From positions 1 to 35,043 of the forward strand of contig CAISKG010000486.1 in NCBI GenBank assembly GCA_903885855.1: DNA of 35,043 bases, given 5' to 3'. The notes under the pieces were generated by a model that did no database searches, had not been told where the DNA came from, and saw nothing but the letters and a program-made list of their open reading frames with translations. Both the position numbers and the translations under genes were made by a program. Below are positions 1 to 7,542 of this stretch, piece by piece (positions within the stretch are counted from its first letter, which is position 1; every line of letters begins with the position of its first letter). This DNA comes from an uncultured Planctomycetaceae bacterium. GTDB taxonomy: Bacteria; Planctomycetota; Planctomycetia; Pirellulales; UBA1268.

Positions 1-200
1 CCCGCGGGGCCACGCTCGCCGGCCTTGCCGGGCGCACCCGCCGGGCCAGCCTTGCCGTCGAGGCCGTTCTTCCCGTCCTTGCCAGGCGCACCGGCCGGGC
101 CCGCGGGGCCGCGCTCGCCGGCCTTGCCCGGCGCACCCGCCGGACCAGCCTTGCCGTCGAGGCCGTTCTTTCCGTCCTTGCCCGGCGCACCAGCCGGGCC
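1..200. repeat. Tandem 99-bp coding repeat in the collagen-like gene
   Basis: Bases 1-50 recur at 100-149, and bases 51-100 recur at 150-199, both with a period of exactly 99. The unit encodes 33 residues, or 11 Gly-X-Y triplets (GKD GKN GLD GKA GPA GAP GKA GER GPA GPA GAP). Copies differ at a few, mostly silent, positions. The array continues beyond the left edge, so its total copy number is unknown. Confidence 0.85.
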
Positions 201-713
201 AAGCGCGCCCGGCGCTCCAGCCGGACCCGCGGGGCCACGCTCGCCGGCCTTTCCAGCGAGGCCATCCTTCCCGTCGCGGCCGGGAGGACCCGCCGGCCCC
301 GGCATGCCGTCCTTGCCGGCAGCTCCCACCGGGCCACGCTCACCCTGCGGTCCGGCTGGGCCGCGCTCACCCTGCGGTCCGGCCGGGCCTCGCTCACCCT
401 GCGGTCCGGACGGGCCGCGTTCACCCTGCGCTCCGACGGCACCACGCTCCCCCGCCGCGCCCTTGGATCCCTGCGTTCCACCCGACAGCCCCACCAGGCT
501 GGCGACGCTCGAGGCGAAGCCGCGGCCGCGCCACAGATTCAGCTCGCGCCACTTCTCCTGGTGCTTGTCCCACACCCACAGGAGCCCCGCGTGCTCCTCG
601 TACCACGCATCGCCCTCGGCGGCGTGGCGGGGCAGGTTCGTGTGGTCGTCGATCAAGCCATGGATCGTCTTGATGGGGGGGAAATCGATGGCGGGCACGG
701 GGATGTCCTTCAT
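1..713 (-). CDS. Collagen-like Gly-X-Y repeat protein, 5' part (runs off the left edge)
   Basis: This reading frame is absent from the ORF track, apparently because it has no stop inside the window. From ATG at 713 it stays open for 237 codons. Residues 1-78 form a non-collagenous head containing GDAWYEEHAGLLWVWDKHQ, and 53 uninterrupted Gly-X-Y triplets follow to the edge. GER, GKD and GPA triplets are frequent, which suits a stable charged triple helix. The head resembles the short Trp-rich segment (GD-x-W ... LWVWD ... W) that often precedes collagen repeats in phage tail-fibre-like proteins; that likeness is from memory. No signal peptide or membrane segment is visible. No clear Shine-Dalgarno precedes ATG 713; GTG at 698 has AAGGA upstream and is an alternative. 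The plus-strand ORF 25-849, rich in Pro/Ala/Gly, is its antisense shadow. The likely role is a fibrous structural or surface/tail-type protein; the C-terminal head is not visible. Confidence 0.85.
   Translation of the reverse strand, partial: MKDIPVPAIDFPPIKTIHGLIDDHTNLPRHAAEGDAWYEEHAGLLWVWDKHQEKWRELNLWRGRGFASSVASLVGLSGGTQGSKGAAGERGAVGAQGERGPSGPQGERGPAGPQGERGPAGPQGERGPVGAAGKDGMPGPAGPPGRDGKDGLAGKAGERGPAGPAGAPGALGPAGAPGKDGKNGLDGKAGPAGAPGKAGERGPAGPAGAPGKDGKNGLDGKAGPAGAPGKAGERGPA
341..448. repeat. Four tandem 27-bp coding repeats in the collagen-like gene
   Basis: The string CACCCTGCGG starts at 341, 368 and 395, and a variant (CACCCTGCGC) starts at 422, giving a 27-bp period. On the minus strand each unit encodes nine residues of the type GPQGERGPA, that is three Gly-X-Y triplets. 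The last copy is the most diverged. Such short in-frame repeats allow length change by slippage or recombination without frameshift. Confidence 0.85.
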
Positions 714-930
714 AACGAGGAATCAGAGATGGCCTGGAAAGAGGGGGGCGAGGCACCGGAATGGGCCTCGCGCGACGCTCCGCTACAGTCGCCACAGCCC
801 CCCCAGTCCGCGCAGACCGCGAAATTTAGCAGGCGACAATTCGCCGTGAAAGCCCCCGGGCATCCCCGAGAAAGCAGCCGGGTCGTCGGCCGCGTGGGGG
901 CGGCGGGACGCGAGCGGCGCCGCGATCCGG

Positions 931-2340
931 CTACCAGCGCGTCTCCATCGCCATCCCGCCCAGATCGGCGATCGGCAGGGGCACCACCCGCACTTCCATC
1001 CCGGCGAAGTGCGTCTCGGTGCGGCTCACGGCGATCGAACTGGCCACCGCCAGATACCACCCCAGGAACACCTGCGAGGGGTAGTGGGCGTTGTCCGTCA
1101 TGCGGGAGAAGCCGACGAACGTGGAGCAGACCCACAAGCCCCCCTTGGCCCACGGGTTCTCCACCATGTCGGCCGCCGCCAGGAAGGGGATCGCCCCGAT
1201 GAACGCATGGCCGCTGACGCCGTTGTTGTCGTTGAACATGTGCCACTGGCTGCCGTTGCCGTCGACCGGCCGCGACGCGCCGGTGGCCATCTGCAGCACG
1301 TACACCGGCGGCGCCCCGACGACGAACATCCGCAGCGACCGCGAGCCCCACTCGCCGAGGATGTCGCCGGTGGGATTCCCCTCGAGCACGATCCCGGTGA
1401 CGGCCGCGGCGCCGAAGACGGAAAGCGCGTAGCGCCCCTCGCCGATGTCCTTGCAACCCAGGAAGAAGGTGCCCAGGTCGGTCGGCTTGACGCTCTCCAT
1501 CCACGCCGTCTGCATGGTGGTGTCGAAGCCGGTGTTGGCCATCAGGGCCCCGGCGCCGAACGCCGCCGCCAGGCCCACGAGGCTGTCGCAGCAGTAGAAG
1601 TTGCGGTAATCCTCGAGCACCTTGTACCCCGCCCGCGACAGGCGCGGATACGAGGAATGCGCCCAGGGAGGCTCGCGCGACGCCGCGACGCCATACGGCA
1701 CGCCGTCGGGCGGCGGGAGCGACAGGATCGGCTCCGCCGTGGGGGCGAGCCGCGCCGCCAGCACGGGGGTCACGTCGCGGCTGCCCGACCAGGCCTGCTC
1801 GATCTGCCAGCCACCGCTGAGCTCGACGCGGCCCGGCGCGCGCGGCGCCGACGCCTCGGCGATCGACTGCGTCTCCACGATGGCCTCGATCCAGGCGCCC
1901 GAACCGCCGGGGGAGAAACGCACCACGAGCCGCTGGCGCCGTGGGGGCGCGAGCCCGGGGGTGGTGGGAATGACTCCGGGCAGGGGCGGCTCCGCCGGCG
2001 GCTCCACCCAGGCCGACTCGATCATCCCCTGCGACGCCGGCCGGACGTCGAAGCCCGGCTCCACGACGCGCGCCACCGGCCACTCGGCCGACACCGCCGC
2101 GCGTGTGTCGCGCCACAGGGCCTGCGGGTCGTCGTGCGGCACGAACATCCCCCCGGCATCCATCGTCGCCGCGCCGCTGCCGAAGCCGGCGGCCGTGCCT
2201 GGCAGTCCGATCGCTCCGCGCCACAGGCACAGCGCGATCAGCAGGGCCCGCACCGCCGGCGCGTGCCGGGGCCGGGCGCGGGGCCCGAGGGGGCGCTCGC
2301 GCTGGATCTCGATCGCCGGTGGAGGCTTCGGGGGGGACAT
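931..2340 (-). CDS. Divergent PAP2-superfamily membrane protein with an extra N-terminal domain
   Basis: The protein is 469 residues long. The C-terminal part (about 250-445) is hydrophobic and carries degenerate PAP2 motifs in the right order: RP at 357-358 (C1, with Gln where the upstream Lys is expected), SGH at 376-378 (C2), and SR-x5-H at 412-419 (C3). The residue normally Asp four positions after the C3 His is Gln (HYPSQ). PAP2 enzymes remove phosphate from membrane-lipid phosphates or related substrates; the substitutions make activity here uncertain. Residues about 28-55 look like a signal peptide or first membrane segment (ALLIALCLW). Residues 60-215 form a separate hydrophilic region I do not recognise. 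ATG 2340 was chosen as the first ATG upstream of the hydrophobic segment; a GTG just before RALLIAL (about 2253) would also give a typical signal peptide. The gene is divergent from recQ across 136 bp. The longer ORF starting at 2661 runs into recQ and is not credible. Confidence 0.75.
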   Translation of the reverse strand: MSPPKPPPAIEIQRERPLGPRARPRHAPAVRALLIALCLWRGAIGLPGTAAGFGSGAATMDAGGMFVPHDDPQALWRDTRAAVSAEWPVARVVEPGFDVRPASQGMIESAWVEPPAEPPLPGVIPTTPGLAPPRRQRLVVRFSPGGSGAWIEAIVETQSIAEASAPRAPGRVELSGGWQIEQAWSGSRDVTPVLAARLAPTAEPILSLPPPDGVPYGVAASREPPWAHSSYPRLSRAGYKVLEDYRNFYCCDSLVGLAAAFGAGALMANTGFDTTMQTAWMESVKPTDLGTFFLGCKDIGEGRYALSVFGAAAVTGIVLEGNPTGDILGEWGSRSLRMFVVGAPPVYVLQMATGASRPVDGNGSQWHMFNDNNGVSGHAFIGAIPFLAAADMVENPWAKGGLWVCSTFVGFSRMTDNAHYPSQVFLGWYLAVASSIAVSRTETHFAGMEVRVVPLPIADLGGMAMETRW

Positions 2341-2420
2341 CGGGGGGCGGAACTCTCGCACCCTCCATCGGCGTGAGCAAGGGGGGAAATGGACCCCCGG
2401 TGCGGAATGGCCCCGCGTGG

Positions 2421-2426
2421 TATCCT
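2421..2426 (+). promoter_or_regulatory. Candidate -10 element for recQ
   Basis: TATCCT lies within GGTATCCTCGG in the divergent gap between the PAP2 gene and recQ, about 50 bp before the proposed recQ start. No good -35 is visible at normal spacing. It resembles the G-G/C-TAnnnT pattern seen upstream of several other genes in this window. Confidence 0.35.
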
Positions 2427-2476
2427 CGGGCCCCGCGCGGGTGTTCCCCCCGCCCTCCACCCCTCCCAGGTGCCCC

Positions 2477-4351
2477 GTGTCCGGGCAGGATGCCCCAGCG
2501 CCCCCGTCCCCCCCGGGCGCCCCGCCTGACGATCCGCGGATCCTCGAGGTGCTCTCGAGGTGGTGGGGCTTCGACCGGCTGCGCCCCCTGCAGGAAGAGG
2601 CGATCCGGGCCGCCCTCGACGGCACCGACTCCGTCGTGGTGATGCCGACGGGCGGGGGCAAGAGCCTCTGCTACCAGTTGCCCCCCCTCGTCAACGGCAC
2701 CACGGACGTCGTCGTCTCGCCGCTGGTGGCCCTGATGAAGGACCAGGTCGACGCCCTCGAGGCGATCGGCTATCCCGCGGCGGCGATCCATTCCGCCATG
2801 TCGCCGGAGGAACGCGCGGGCGTCCGCGACCGGCTCGCCGCCGGGGAGCTGCGCCTCCTCTTCGCCTCGCCGGAGCGCCTCGTCAACACCGGCCTGCTCG
2901 ACCTCCTCGCCGAGGTCGGGGTGAAGCGGTTCGCGATCGACGAGGCCCACTGCATCAGCCACTGGGGCCACGATTTCCGCCCCGAGTACCGGCAGATGTC
3001 GCTCCTCCGCGAGCGCTTTCCCCGGGCGAGCATCCACGCCTTCACCGCCACCGCCACCCCGCGCGTGCGCGACGACATCGCCGCCCAGCTCCATCTCCGC
3101 GCGCCGCGGATGCTGATCGGGACGTTCGACCGGCCGAATCTCTGCTACCGGGTCGTGCCGCGCACCGACCGCATCGCCCAGACGCTCGCCATCCTCGGCC
3201 GCCACCGCGGCGAGGCCTCGATCGTGTACTGCATCTCCCGCAAGGAGACGGAGCGGCTGGCGGCCCGGCTGGCGGCCGAGGGGATCCTCGCCCGCCCCTA
3301 CCACGCCGGCCTCCACGCCACGGAGCGGCGGCGCACGCAGGAGGCGTTCGCCCGCGAGACGATCGACGTGGTGGTGGCGACGGTGGCCTTCGGCATGGGG
3401 ATCGACCGCTCCGACGTGCGCCTCGTTCTCCACACTTCCCTCCCCAAGAGCCTCGAGGCCTACCAGCAGGAGACCGGCCGGGCCGGCCGCGACGGCCTGG
3501 CGGCGGAGTGCGTGCTCCTCTACTCCTCCGCCGACGTCTTCAGCTGGGAATCGCTCTGCCGCAAGAGCGCCGCCGAGAGCGACCTCGATCCCGAAGAGCA
3601 GGAGCGGCTCGTGGCCGGCCAGCTCGAGCACCTCCACGCCATGCGCCGCTACGCCCAGGCCGCGCGCTGCCGCCACGCGGCCCTCTCGGAGTACTTCGGG
3701 CAGGCCTACGGCACCGAGCCGTGCGCCGCCTGCGACGTGTGCCTCGGCGAGACGGAGAATCTCCCCGACTCGACGCTCACCGCCCAGAAGCTGCTCTCCT
3801 GCGTGGCCCGCACCGGGGGCCGGTTCGGGGTGCGCCACGTGGGCGAGGTGCTCCGCGGGGCGCGGAGCGAAGCGGTGCTGCGCCACCGCCACGAGGCCCT
3901 CTCCACCTTCGGGCTCCTCGCCGCCCTCGACCAGCGCACCGTCGAGAACCTGCTCCACCAGCTCCTCGACCAGGGCCTGCTCGACCGCACCCCGGGGGAG
4001 CGGCCCGTGCTCGTCCTCAACGAGCGGTCGTGGGAGGTGATGCGCGGCACGCGCGACGTGGTGCTCCTCGAGCCCCGCGCCGGCCGGACGCGCGCCGCCC
4101 GCGCCGACACCGACGATTGGGAGGGGGTCGACCGCGGCCTCTTCGAGCGGCTGCGGGCGTGGCGCCGGCGCGTGGCCGACGCCCGCGGCAAGCCGGCCTG
4201 GACGATCCTCGACGACAGGGCCCTGCGCGGCATCGCACGCGAGCGGCCGGCGACGCCGGCGGCGCTCTTGCGCGTCAAGGGGATCGGCGAGAAGCGCCTC
4301 GCCGACTTCGGGGCAGCGATCCTGGAGATGGTGGCCGGCCGCGAGGCCTGA
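2477..4351 (+). CDS. recQ: ATP-dependent DNA helicase RecQ
   Basis: RecQ is a 3'-5' superfamily 2 helicase that acts in recombination repair and stalled-fork processing. The full motif set is present: a conserved GFDRLRPLQEEAI entry, Walker A PTGGGKSLCYQLP, DEAH followed by the aromatic-rich loop (IDEAHCISHWGHDFRPEY), FTATATP (motif III), VATVAFGMGIDRSDVR (motif V) and QETGRAGRDG (motif VI). The RQC zinc site follows with four cysteines (ARCRH ... CAACDVC), then a winged-helix region. A C-terminal HRDC domain ends in LLRVKGIGEKRLADFG. From GTG 2477 the protein is 624 residues, close to the 609 of E. coli RecQ. The longer ORF from 1622 is antisense to the PAP2 gene. A GTG nearer to VLSRWWGF is an alternative start. 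The gene ends 9 bp from the convergent livF stop. Confidence 0.95.
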   Translation: MSGQDAPAPPSPPGAPPDDPRILEVLSRWWGFDRLRPLQEEAIRAALDGTDSVVVMPTGGGKSLCYQLPPLVNGTTDVVVSPLVALMKDQVDALEAIGYPAAAIHSAMSPEERAGVRDRLAAGELRLLFASPERLVNTGLLDLLAEVGVKRFAIDEAHCISHWGHDFRPEYRQMSLLRERFPRASIHAFTATATPRVRDDIAAQLHLRAPRMLIGTFDRPNLCYRVVPRTDRIAQTLAILGRHRGEASIVYCISRKETERLAARLAAEGILARPYHAGLHATERRRTQEAFARETIDVVVATVAFGMGIDRSDVRLVLHTSLPKSLEAYQQETGRAGRDGLAAECVLLYSSADVFSWESLCRKSAAESDLDPEEQERLVAGQLEHLHAMRRYAQAARCRHAALSEYFGQAYGTEPCAACDVCLGETENLPDSTLTAQKLLSCVARTGGRFGVRHVGEVLRGARSEAVLRHRHEALSTFGLLAALDQRTVENLLHQLLDQGLLDRTPGERPVLVLNERSWEVMRGTRDVVLLEPRAGRTRAARADTDDWEGVDRGLFERLRAWRRRVADARGKPAWTILDDRALRGIARERPATPAALLRVKGIGEKRLADFGAAILEMVAGREA

Positions 4352-4360
4352 CCGCCCCGC

Positions 4361-5074
4361 TCACCCCTCGCCGAGATAGGCCTCGCGGACGCGCCGGTCG
4401 TGCGCCAGCTCGGCCCCGGGCCCGGTGAGCGTGACCCGGCCGGTCTCGAGGACGTAGCCGCGGTCGGCGAGGCGGAGGGCCGCGCGGGCGTTCTGCTCCA
4501 CGAGCACCACCGAGATCCCGCGCTTCGCCAGGCTCCCGATGACGTCGAAGATCCGCTCCACGATCAGCGGCGCCAGTCCGAGCGAGGGCTCGTCGAGGAG
4601 GAGCAGCTTCGGCCGGCCGACGAGCGCCCGCGCCAGGGCCAGCATCTGCTGCTCGCCGCCGGAGAGCGTGCCCCCCATCTGCGCCATCCGCTCGCCGAGG
4701 ACCGGAAACATCCCGCAGGCCTCGTCGATGTCGCGCTTCAGCGCCTGGCGGTCGGTCTGGGTGAAGCCGCCGAGTTCGAGGTTCTCGCGCACCGAGAGCC
4801 GCGGAAAGATCCGCCGCCCCTCCGGCGCGTGCCCGATGCCCATCCGCGATACGACGTGGGTCGGCAGGCCGGTGATCGGCCGCCCCTGGAAGGCCACCGA
4901 TCCGGACCGTGCCGGCACCACCCCCACGATCGCCATCAGCAGCGTGGTCTTGCCGGCGCCGTTGGCGCCGATGATCGCCACCGTCTCCCCCTCGCCCACA
5001 TCGATCGACACCCCGTCGAGGGCGCGGATCGGCCCGTAGCCCGCCGACAGGTCGCGCACCTCCAGGATCGCCAT
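4361..5074 (-). CDS. livF: Branched-chain amino acid type ABC transporter, ATP-binding subunit LivF
   Basis: A 237-residue cytoplasmic ATPase, the usual LivF length. It has Walker A GANGAGKTT, the LivF hallmark GIGHAPEGRRIFPRLSVRENL, the ABC signature LSGGEQQM, Walker B LLLLDEPSLGLAP and the H-loop replacement VLVEQNA typical of LivF. It would pair with LivG under the LivH-LivM permease. ATG 5074 begins MAILEVRDLSAGYG, the normal LivF N-terminus; upstream sequence in the longer ORF (to 6097) is a shadow of livG. It is the last gene of the operon and lies 29 bp after livG. Confidence 0.95.
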   Translation of the reverse strand: MAILEVRDLSAGYGPIRALDGVSIDVGEGETVAIIGANGAGKTTLLMAIVGVVPARSGSVAFQGRPITGLPTHVVSRMGIGHAPEGRRIFPRLSVRENLELGGFTQTDRQALKRDIDEACGMFPVLGERMAQMGGTLSGGEQQMLALARALVGRPKLLLLDEPSLGLAPLIVERIFDVIGSLAKRGISVVLVEQNARAALRLADRGYVLETGRVTLTGPGAELAHDRRVREAYLGEG

Positions 5075-5103
5075 GCCGTCCTCCCCGGGGCCCGAGCGGC
5101 CCC

Positions 5104-6438
5104 TCATTCCCCGCCGCCGAGATAGGCCTCGATCACCTTCTCGTCGCGACGCACCTCGGCGGGCGTCCCCTCCGCGATCTTCGTGCCGTGGTCGAGGACG
5201 GCGACGCGATCGCTGACGCGCATCACCACGTTCATGTGGTGCTCGATGAGGAGCACCGTCACGCCGGAATCGCGGATCCGCTCGATGAGCGATGCGAGAT
5301 CGGCGGTCTCCGACGGGTTCATCCCCGCCGCCGGCTCGTCGAGGAGGATCAGCCGCGCCCCGGTGGCCAGCGCCCGGGCGATCTCCAGCCGGCGCTGGTC
5401 GCCGTAGGGGAGCTGCCCGGCGATGCGGTTGGCGTCGCCGGCGAGGCCCACGAAGCCGAGGGCTTCGAGGGCCTTTTTGCGCGCCGCCGCCTCGCCGCGC
5501 ACGTTGGCGGGGGTGCGCAGCAGCATCGCCAGCACCCCGCCGGGGATCGTCCGGTCGAGGCCCACCAGCACGTTCTCCAGCACGCTCATGTTGCTGAACA
5601 GCCGGATGTTCTGGAAGGTGCGCGAGATCCCGGCCCGGGCCACGACGTGCGGCGAGCGCCGGCCACGCTGCCAGACGGCGAGCGTCCCGGCGGTCCCGAG
5701 GATGAGGCCGAGGGCCAGGCCGCTCCAGCCGCGGAAGCGGATCCGGCTCTTTCCGGCGGCGAGCCGGTCGAGCACCTCCTCCTTGACCGGCGGGAGCGTC
5801 ACCCCGGCCGCCTGGGGCTCGTCGGAGGGGCCGAGGTCGGTGGGATCGGGGACGGTGCCGGGATCGATGCGCCGGGCGGTGACCTTCGCCTGGAGGGCGT
5901 CGCGCACCAGCCGCGCCTCCGCCAGATCGCGCTTGATGGCCAGCACGTCGGCGCCGTCGGAGCTGACCACGCGCCACTTCCCCGCCATCTGGTCGATCGC
6001 CAGCTCGGAGCGGAAATAACCGCGCAGGCGCTCGACCGCGCCGGCGAGCGTGAACGGCTCCCCGGTGATCATCCCCCGCTTCACCACCGCCATCCACATC
6101 CGGTCGACGTCCACCGCGGCGGCGGCGAAGAGGAGCCCGGTGAGGAGGCCGACGGCCAGCGCCTTGAGGATCGTGCCCGGCGTCAGGGCGCGCTCGAGCC
6201 GCTTGCCGCGGAAGCGCACCGACCCGCCCGACGGGGCGTAGATGCCGCTGACGCAGTTGAAGGCGGTGGTCTTCCCCGCCCCGTTGGGACCGATGAGGGA
6301 GACGATCGTCCCCTCCGGCACGTCGAGGTCGAGATCGGAGACCGCCACCAGCCCGCCGAAGCGGACCGTGATCCGGTCGACGTCGAGGAGCGGCGACCCG
6401 GAGGGACCGGGCACGGCCGGGGACCGGGAATCGCTCAT
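5104..6438 (-). CDS. livG: ABC transporter ATP-binding subunit LivG with a membrane-hairpin insertion
   Basis: The ends are ordinary LivG: Walker A GPNGAGKTT (about 50-58), Q-loop GISRTFQN (270-277), signature LPYGDQRRLEIARAL (343-357), Walker B LILLDEPAAGMNP (363-375) and H-loop LLIEHHM (396-402). Between the first beta strands (GGSVRFRGKRLER, about 71-83) and the Q-loop lies an extra segment of about 180 residues, making the protein 444 residues instead of about 255. The insert holds two hydrophobic stretches (about 93-110 ALAVGLLTGLLFAAAAV, and 239-256 GLALGLILGTAGTLAVW). A charged region of about 125 residues lies between them, including GKWRVVSSDGADVLAIKRD followed by a helix. It is in frame throughout, with no stop or frameshift, so it reads as a genuine domain. 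If both hydrophobic stretches span the membrane, the loop is outside the cytoplasm. ATG 6438 overlaps the livM stop (ATGA). Confidence 0.92.
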   Translation of the reverse strand: MSDSRSPAVPGPSGSPLLDVDRITVRFGGLVAVSDLDLDVPEGTIVSLIGPNGAGKTTAFNCVSGIYAPSGGSVRFRGKRLERALTPGTILKALAVGLLTGLLFAAAAVDVDRMWMAVVKRGMITGEPFTLAGAVERLRGYFRSELAIDQMAGKWRVVSSDGADVLAIKRDLAEARLVRDALQAKVTARRIDPGTVPDPTDLGPSDEPQAAGVTLPPVKEEVLDRLAAGKSRIRFRGWSGLALGLILGTAGTLAVWQRGRRSPHVVARAGISRTFQNIRLFSNMSVLENVLVGLDRTIPGGVLAMLLRTPANVRGEAAARKKALEALGFVGLAGDANRIAGQLPYGDQRRLEIARALATGARLILLDEPAAGMNPSETADLASLIERIRDSGVTVLLIEHHMNVVMRVSDRVAVLDHGTKIAEGTPAEVRRDEKVIEAYLGGGE

Positions 6439-7538
6439 GGCCCCTCCTCGTGCAGCTCCGCCGCCAGCCGGCGCGACGGGATCAGCCCCTCGGGCCGGTA
6501 GCGCATCACGAACACCAGCGCCAGCCCGAAGATCGCCAGCCTCCAGCCGCTGAACGACAGGGCGCTGGATCCGGAGGGATTGATGTTCATCTGCTGGATC
6601 CAGGAGTCGGCCCACGGCGCCAGCACCGTGTCGAAGCCGACGAGGATCGCCACGCCGAGGATCGTGCCGGGGATGCTGCCGAGGCCCCCGAGGATCACCG
6701 CGCAGAGCACCATGATCGAACGGTTGAAGTCGTAGGCGTTGGGGTCGGCCGTGGTGGAGAGGCTGGCCGCGTAGAGGCAGCCGGCGAGGCCGGCCACGGC
6801 CGACGACATCGCGAAGGCGGAGAGCTTGACGCGCGTGGCGGAGATCCCCATCGCCTGGGCGGCCAGTTCGTCCTCGCGCACCGCCACCAGGGCCCGGCCG
6901 AGGCGCGACGTCTCCAGGCGCCGCATCGCCAGCACCACCCCGGCCAGCGACAGCAGCGACAGGTAGTAGAACCAGCGCGGGTCGATGGCGAACGCCTTCC
7001 CCAGATCGAGCCCCGCCACCGTCACGCCCGCCCCGGGCGGGGGCACCGGGTTGAGCCCCTTCATGCCCCCGGTGATCTGCTCGAGGTTGCGCAGGGTGAC
7101 CTTCGCCACCTCGCCGAAGCCGAGCGTGACGATCGCCAGATAATCGCCGCGCAGGCGGAGCGTGGGCGCGCCGAGCGCCAGGCCCGTGCCGGCCGTGACG
7201 AGCACCGCCACGACCGCGGCGGGGAGGAAGCCGATGCGGAAGGGGTACATCGGCACCGTGAGGATCGCCAGGCAGTAGGCCCCGATCCCGAAGAAGGAGG
7301 CGATGCCCAGATGCACGAGCCCCGTGTAGCCCACCATGACGTTCAGCGCCAGGGCGAGGATGCAGTAGATGAAAAGCGTCGTCACCTGGCCGCCGAGCGC
7401 CCCGCCGAGCGCCGGGATGCACAGCGGCGCGGCGGCCAGGAGCACCAGCGCCACCAGCTCCCAGCGCGAGGCGAGCCAGCCGCCGACGCCGGCCGGGCGC
7501 GGCGGGAGGGGAGCGGCGGATGGCGGGGGTGCGGCCAC
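6435..7538 (-). CDS. livM: Branched-chain amino acid type ABC transporter permease LivM
   Basis: A 367-residue polytopic membrane protein. It shows LivM features: LALALNVMVGYTGLVHLGIASFFGIGAY near the N-terminus, the cytoplasmic coupling segment ETSRLGRALVAVREDELAAQAMGI, and VILGGLGSIPGTILGV near the C-terminus. It would form the channel with LivH. The start is GTG 7538, four bases after the livH stop; no ATG is nearby. The N-terminal 20 residues are Pro/Ala-rich and probably cytoplasmic. The stop overlaps the livG ATG as ATGA, indicating coupled translation. Confidence 0.95.
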   Translation of the reverse strand: MAAPPPSAAPLPPRPAGVGGWLASRWELVALVLLAAAPLCIPALGGALGGQVTTLFIYCILALALNVMVGYTGLVHLGIASFFGIGAYCLAILTVPMYPFRIGFLPAAVVAVLVTAGTGLALGAPTLRLRGDYLAIVTLGFGEVAKVTLRNLEQITGGMKGLNPVPPPGAGVTVAGLDLGKAFAIDPRWFYYLSLLSLAGVVLAMRRLETSRLGRALVAVREDELAAQAMGISATRVKLSAFAMSSAVAGLAGCLYAASLSTTADPNAYDFNRSIMVLCAVILGGLGSIPGTILGVAILVGFDTVLAPWADSWIQQMNINPSGSSALSFSGWRLAIFGLALVFVMRYRPEGLIPSRRLAAELHEEGP

Positions 7539-7542
7539 GGCG

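Noticed and set aside
341-448. 27-bp direct repeats as a possible CRISPR array
   Set aside because: The repeats are contiguous with no spacers and encode in-frame Gly-X-Y triplets.
25-849. Plus-strand 274-aa Pro/Ala/Gly-rich ORF
   Set aside because: It is antisense to the collagen-like frame, whose perfect Gly-X-Y periodicity on the minus strand explains its composition.
710-3958. Minus-strand 1082-aa ORF
   Set aside because: It runs antisense through recQ and out of frame through the PAP2 gene, and its translation is low-complexity Arg/Gly/Ala, typical of a high-GC shadow.
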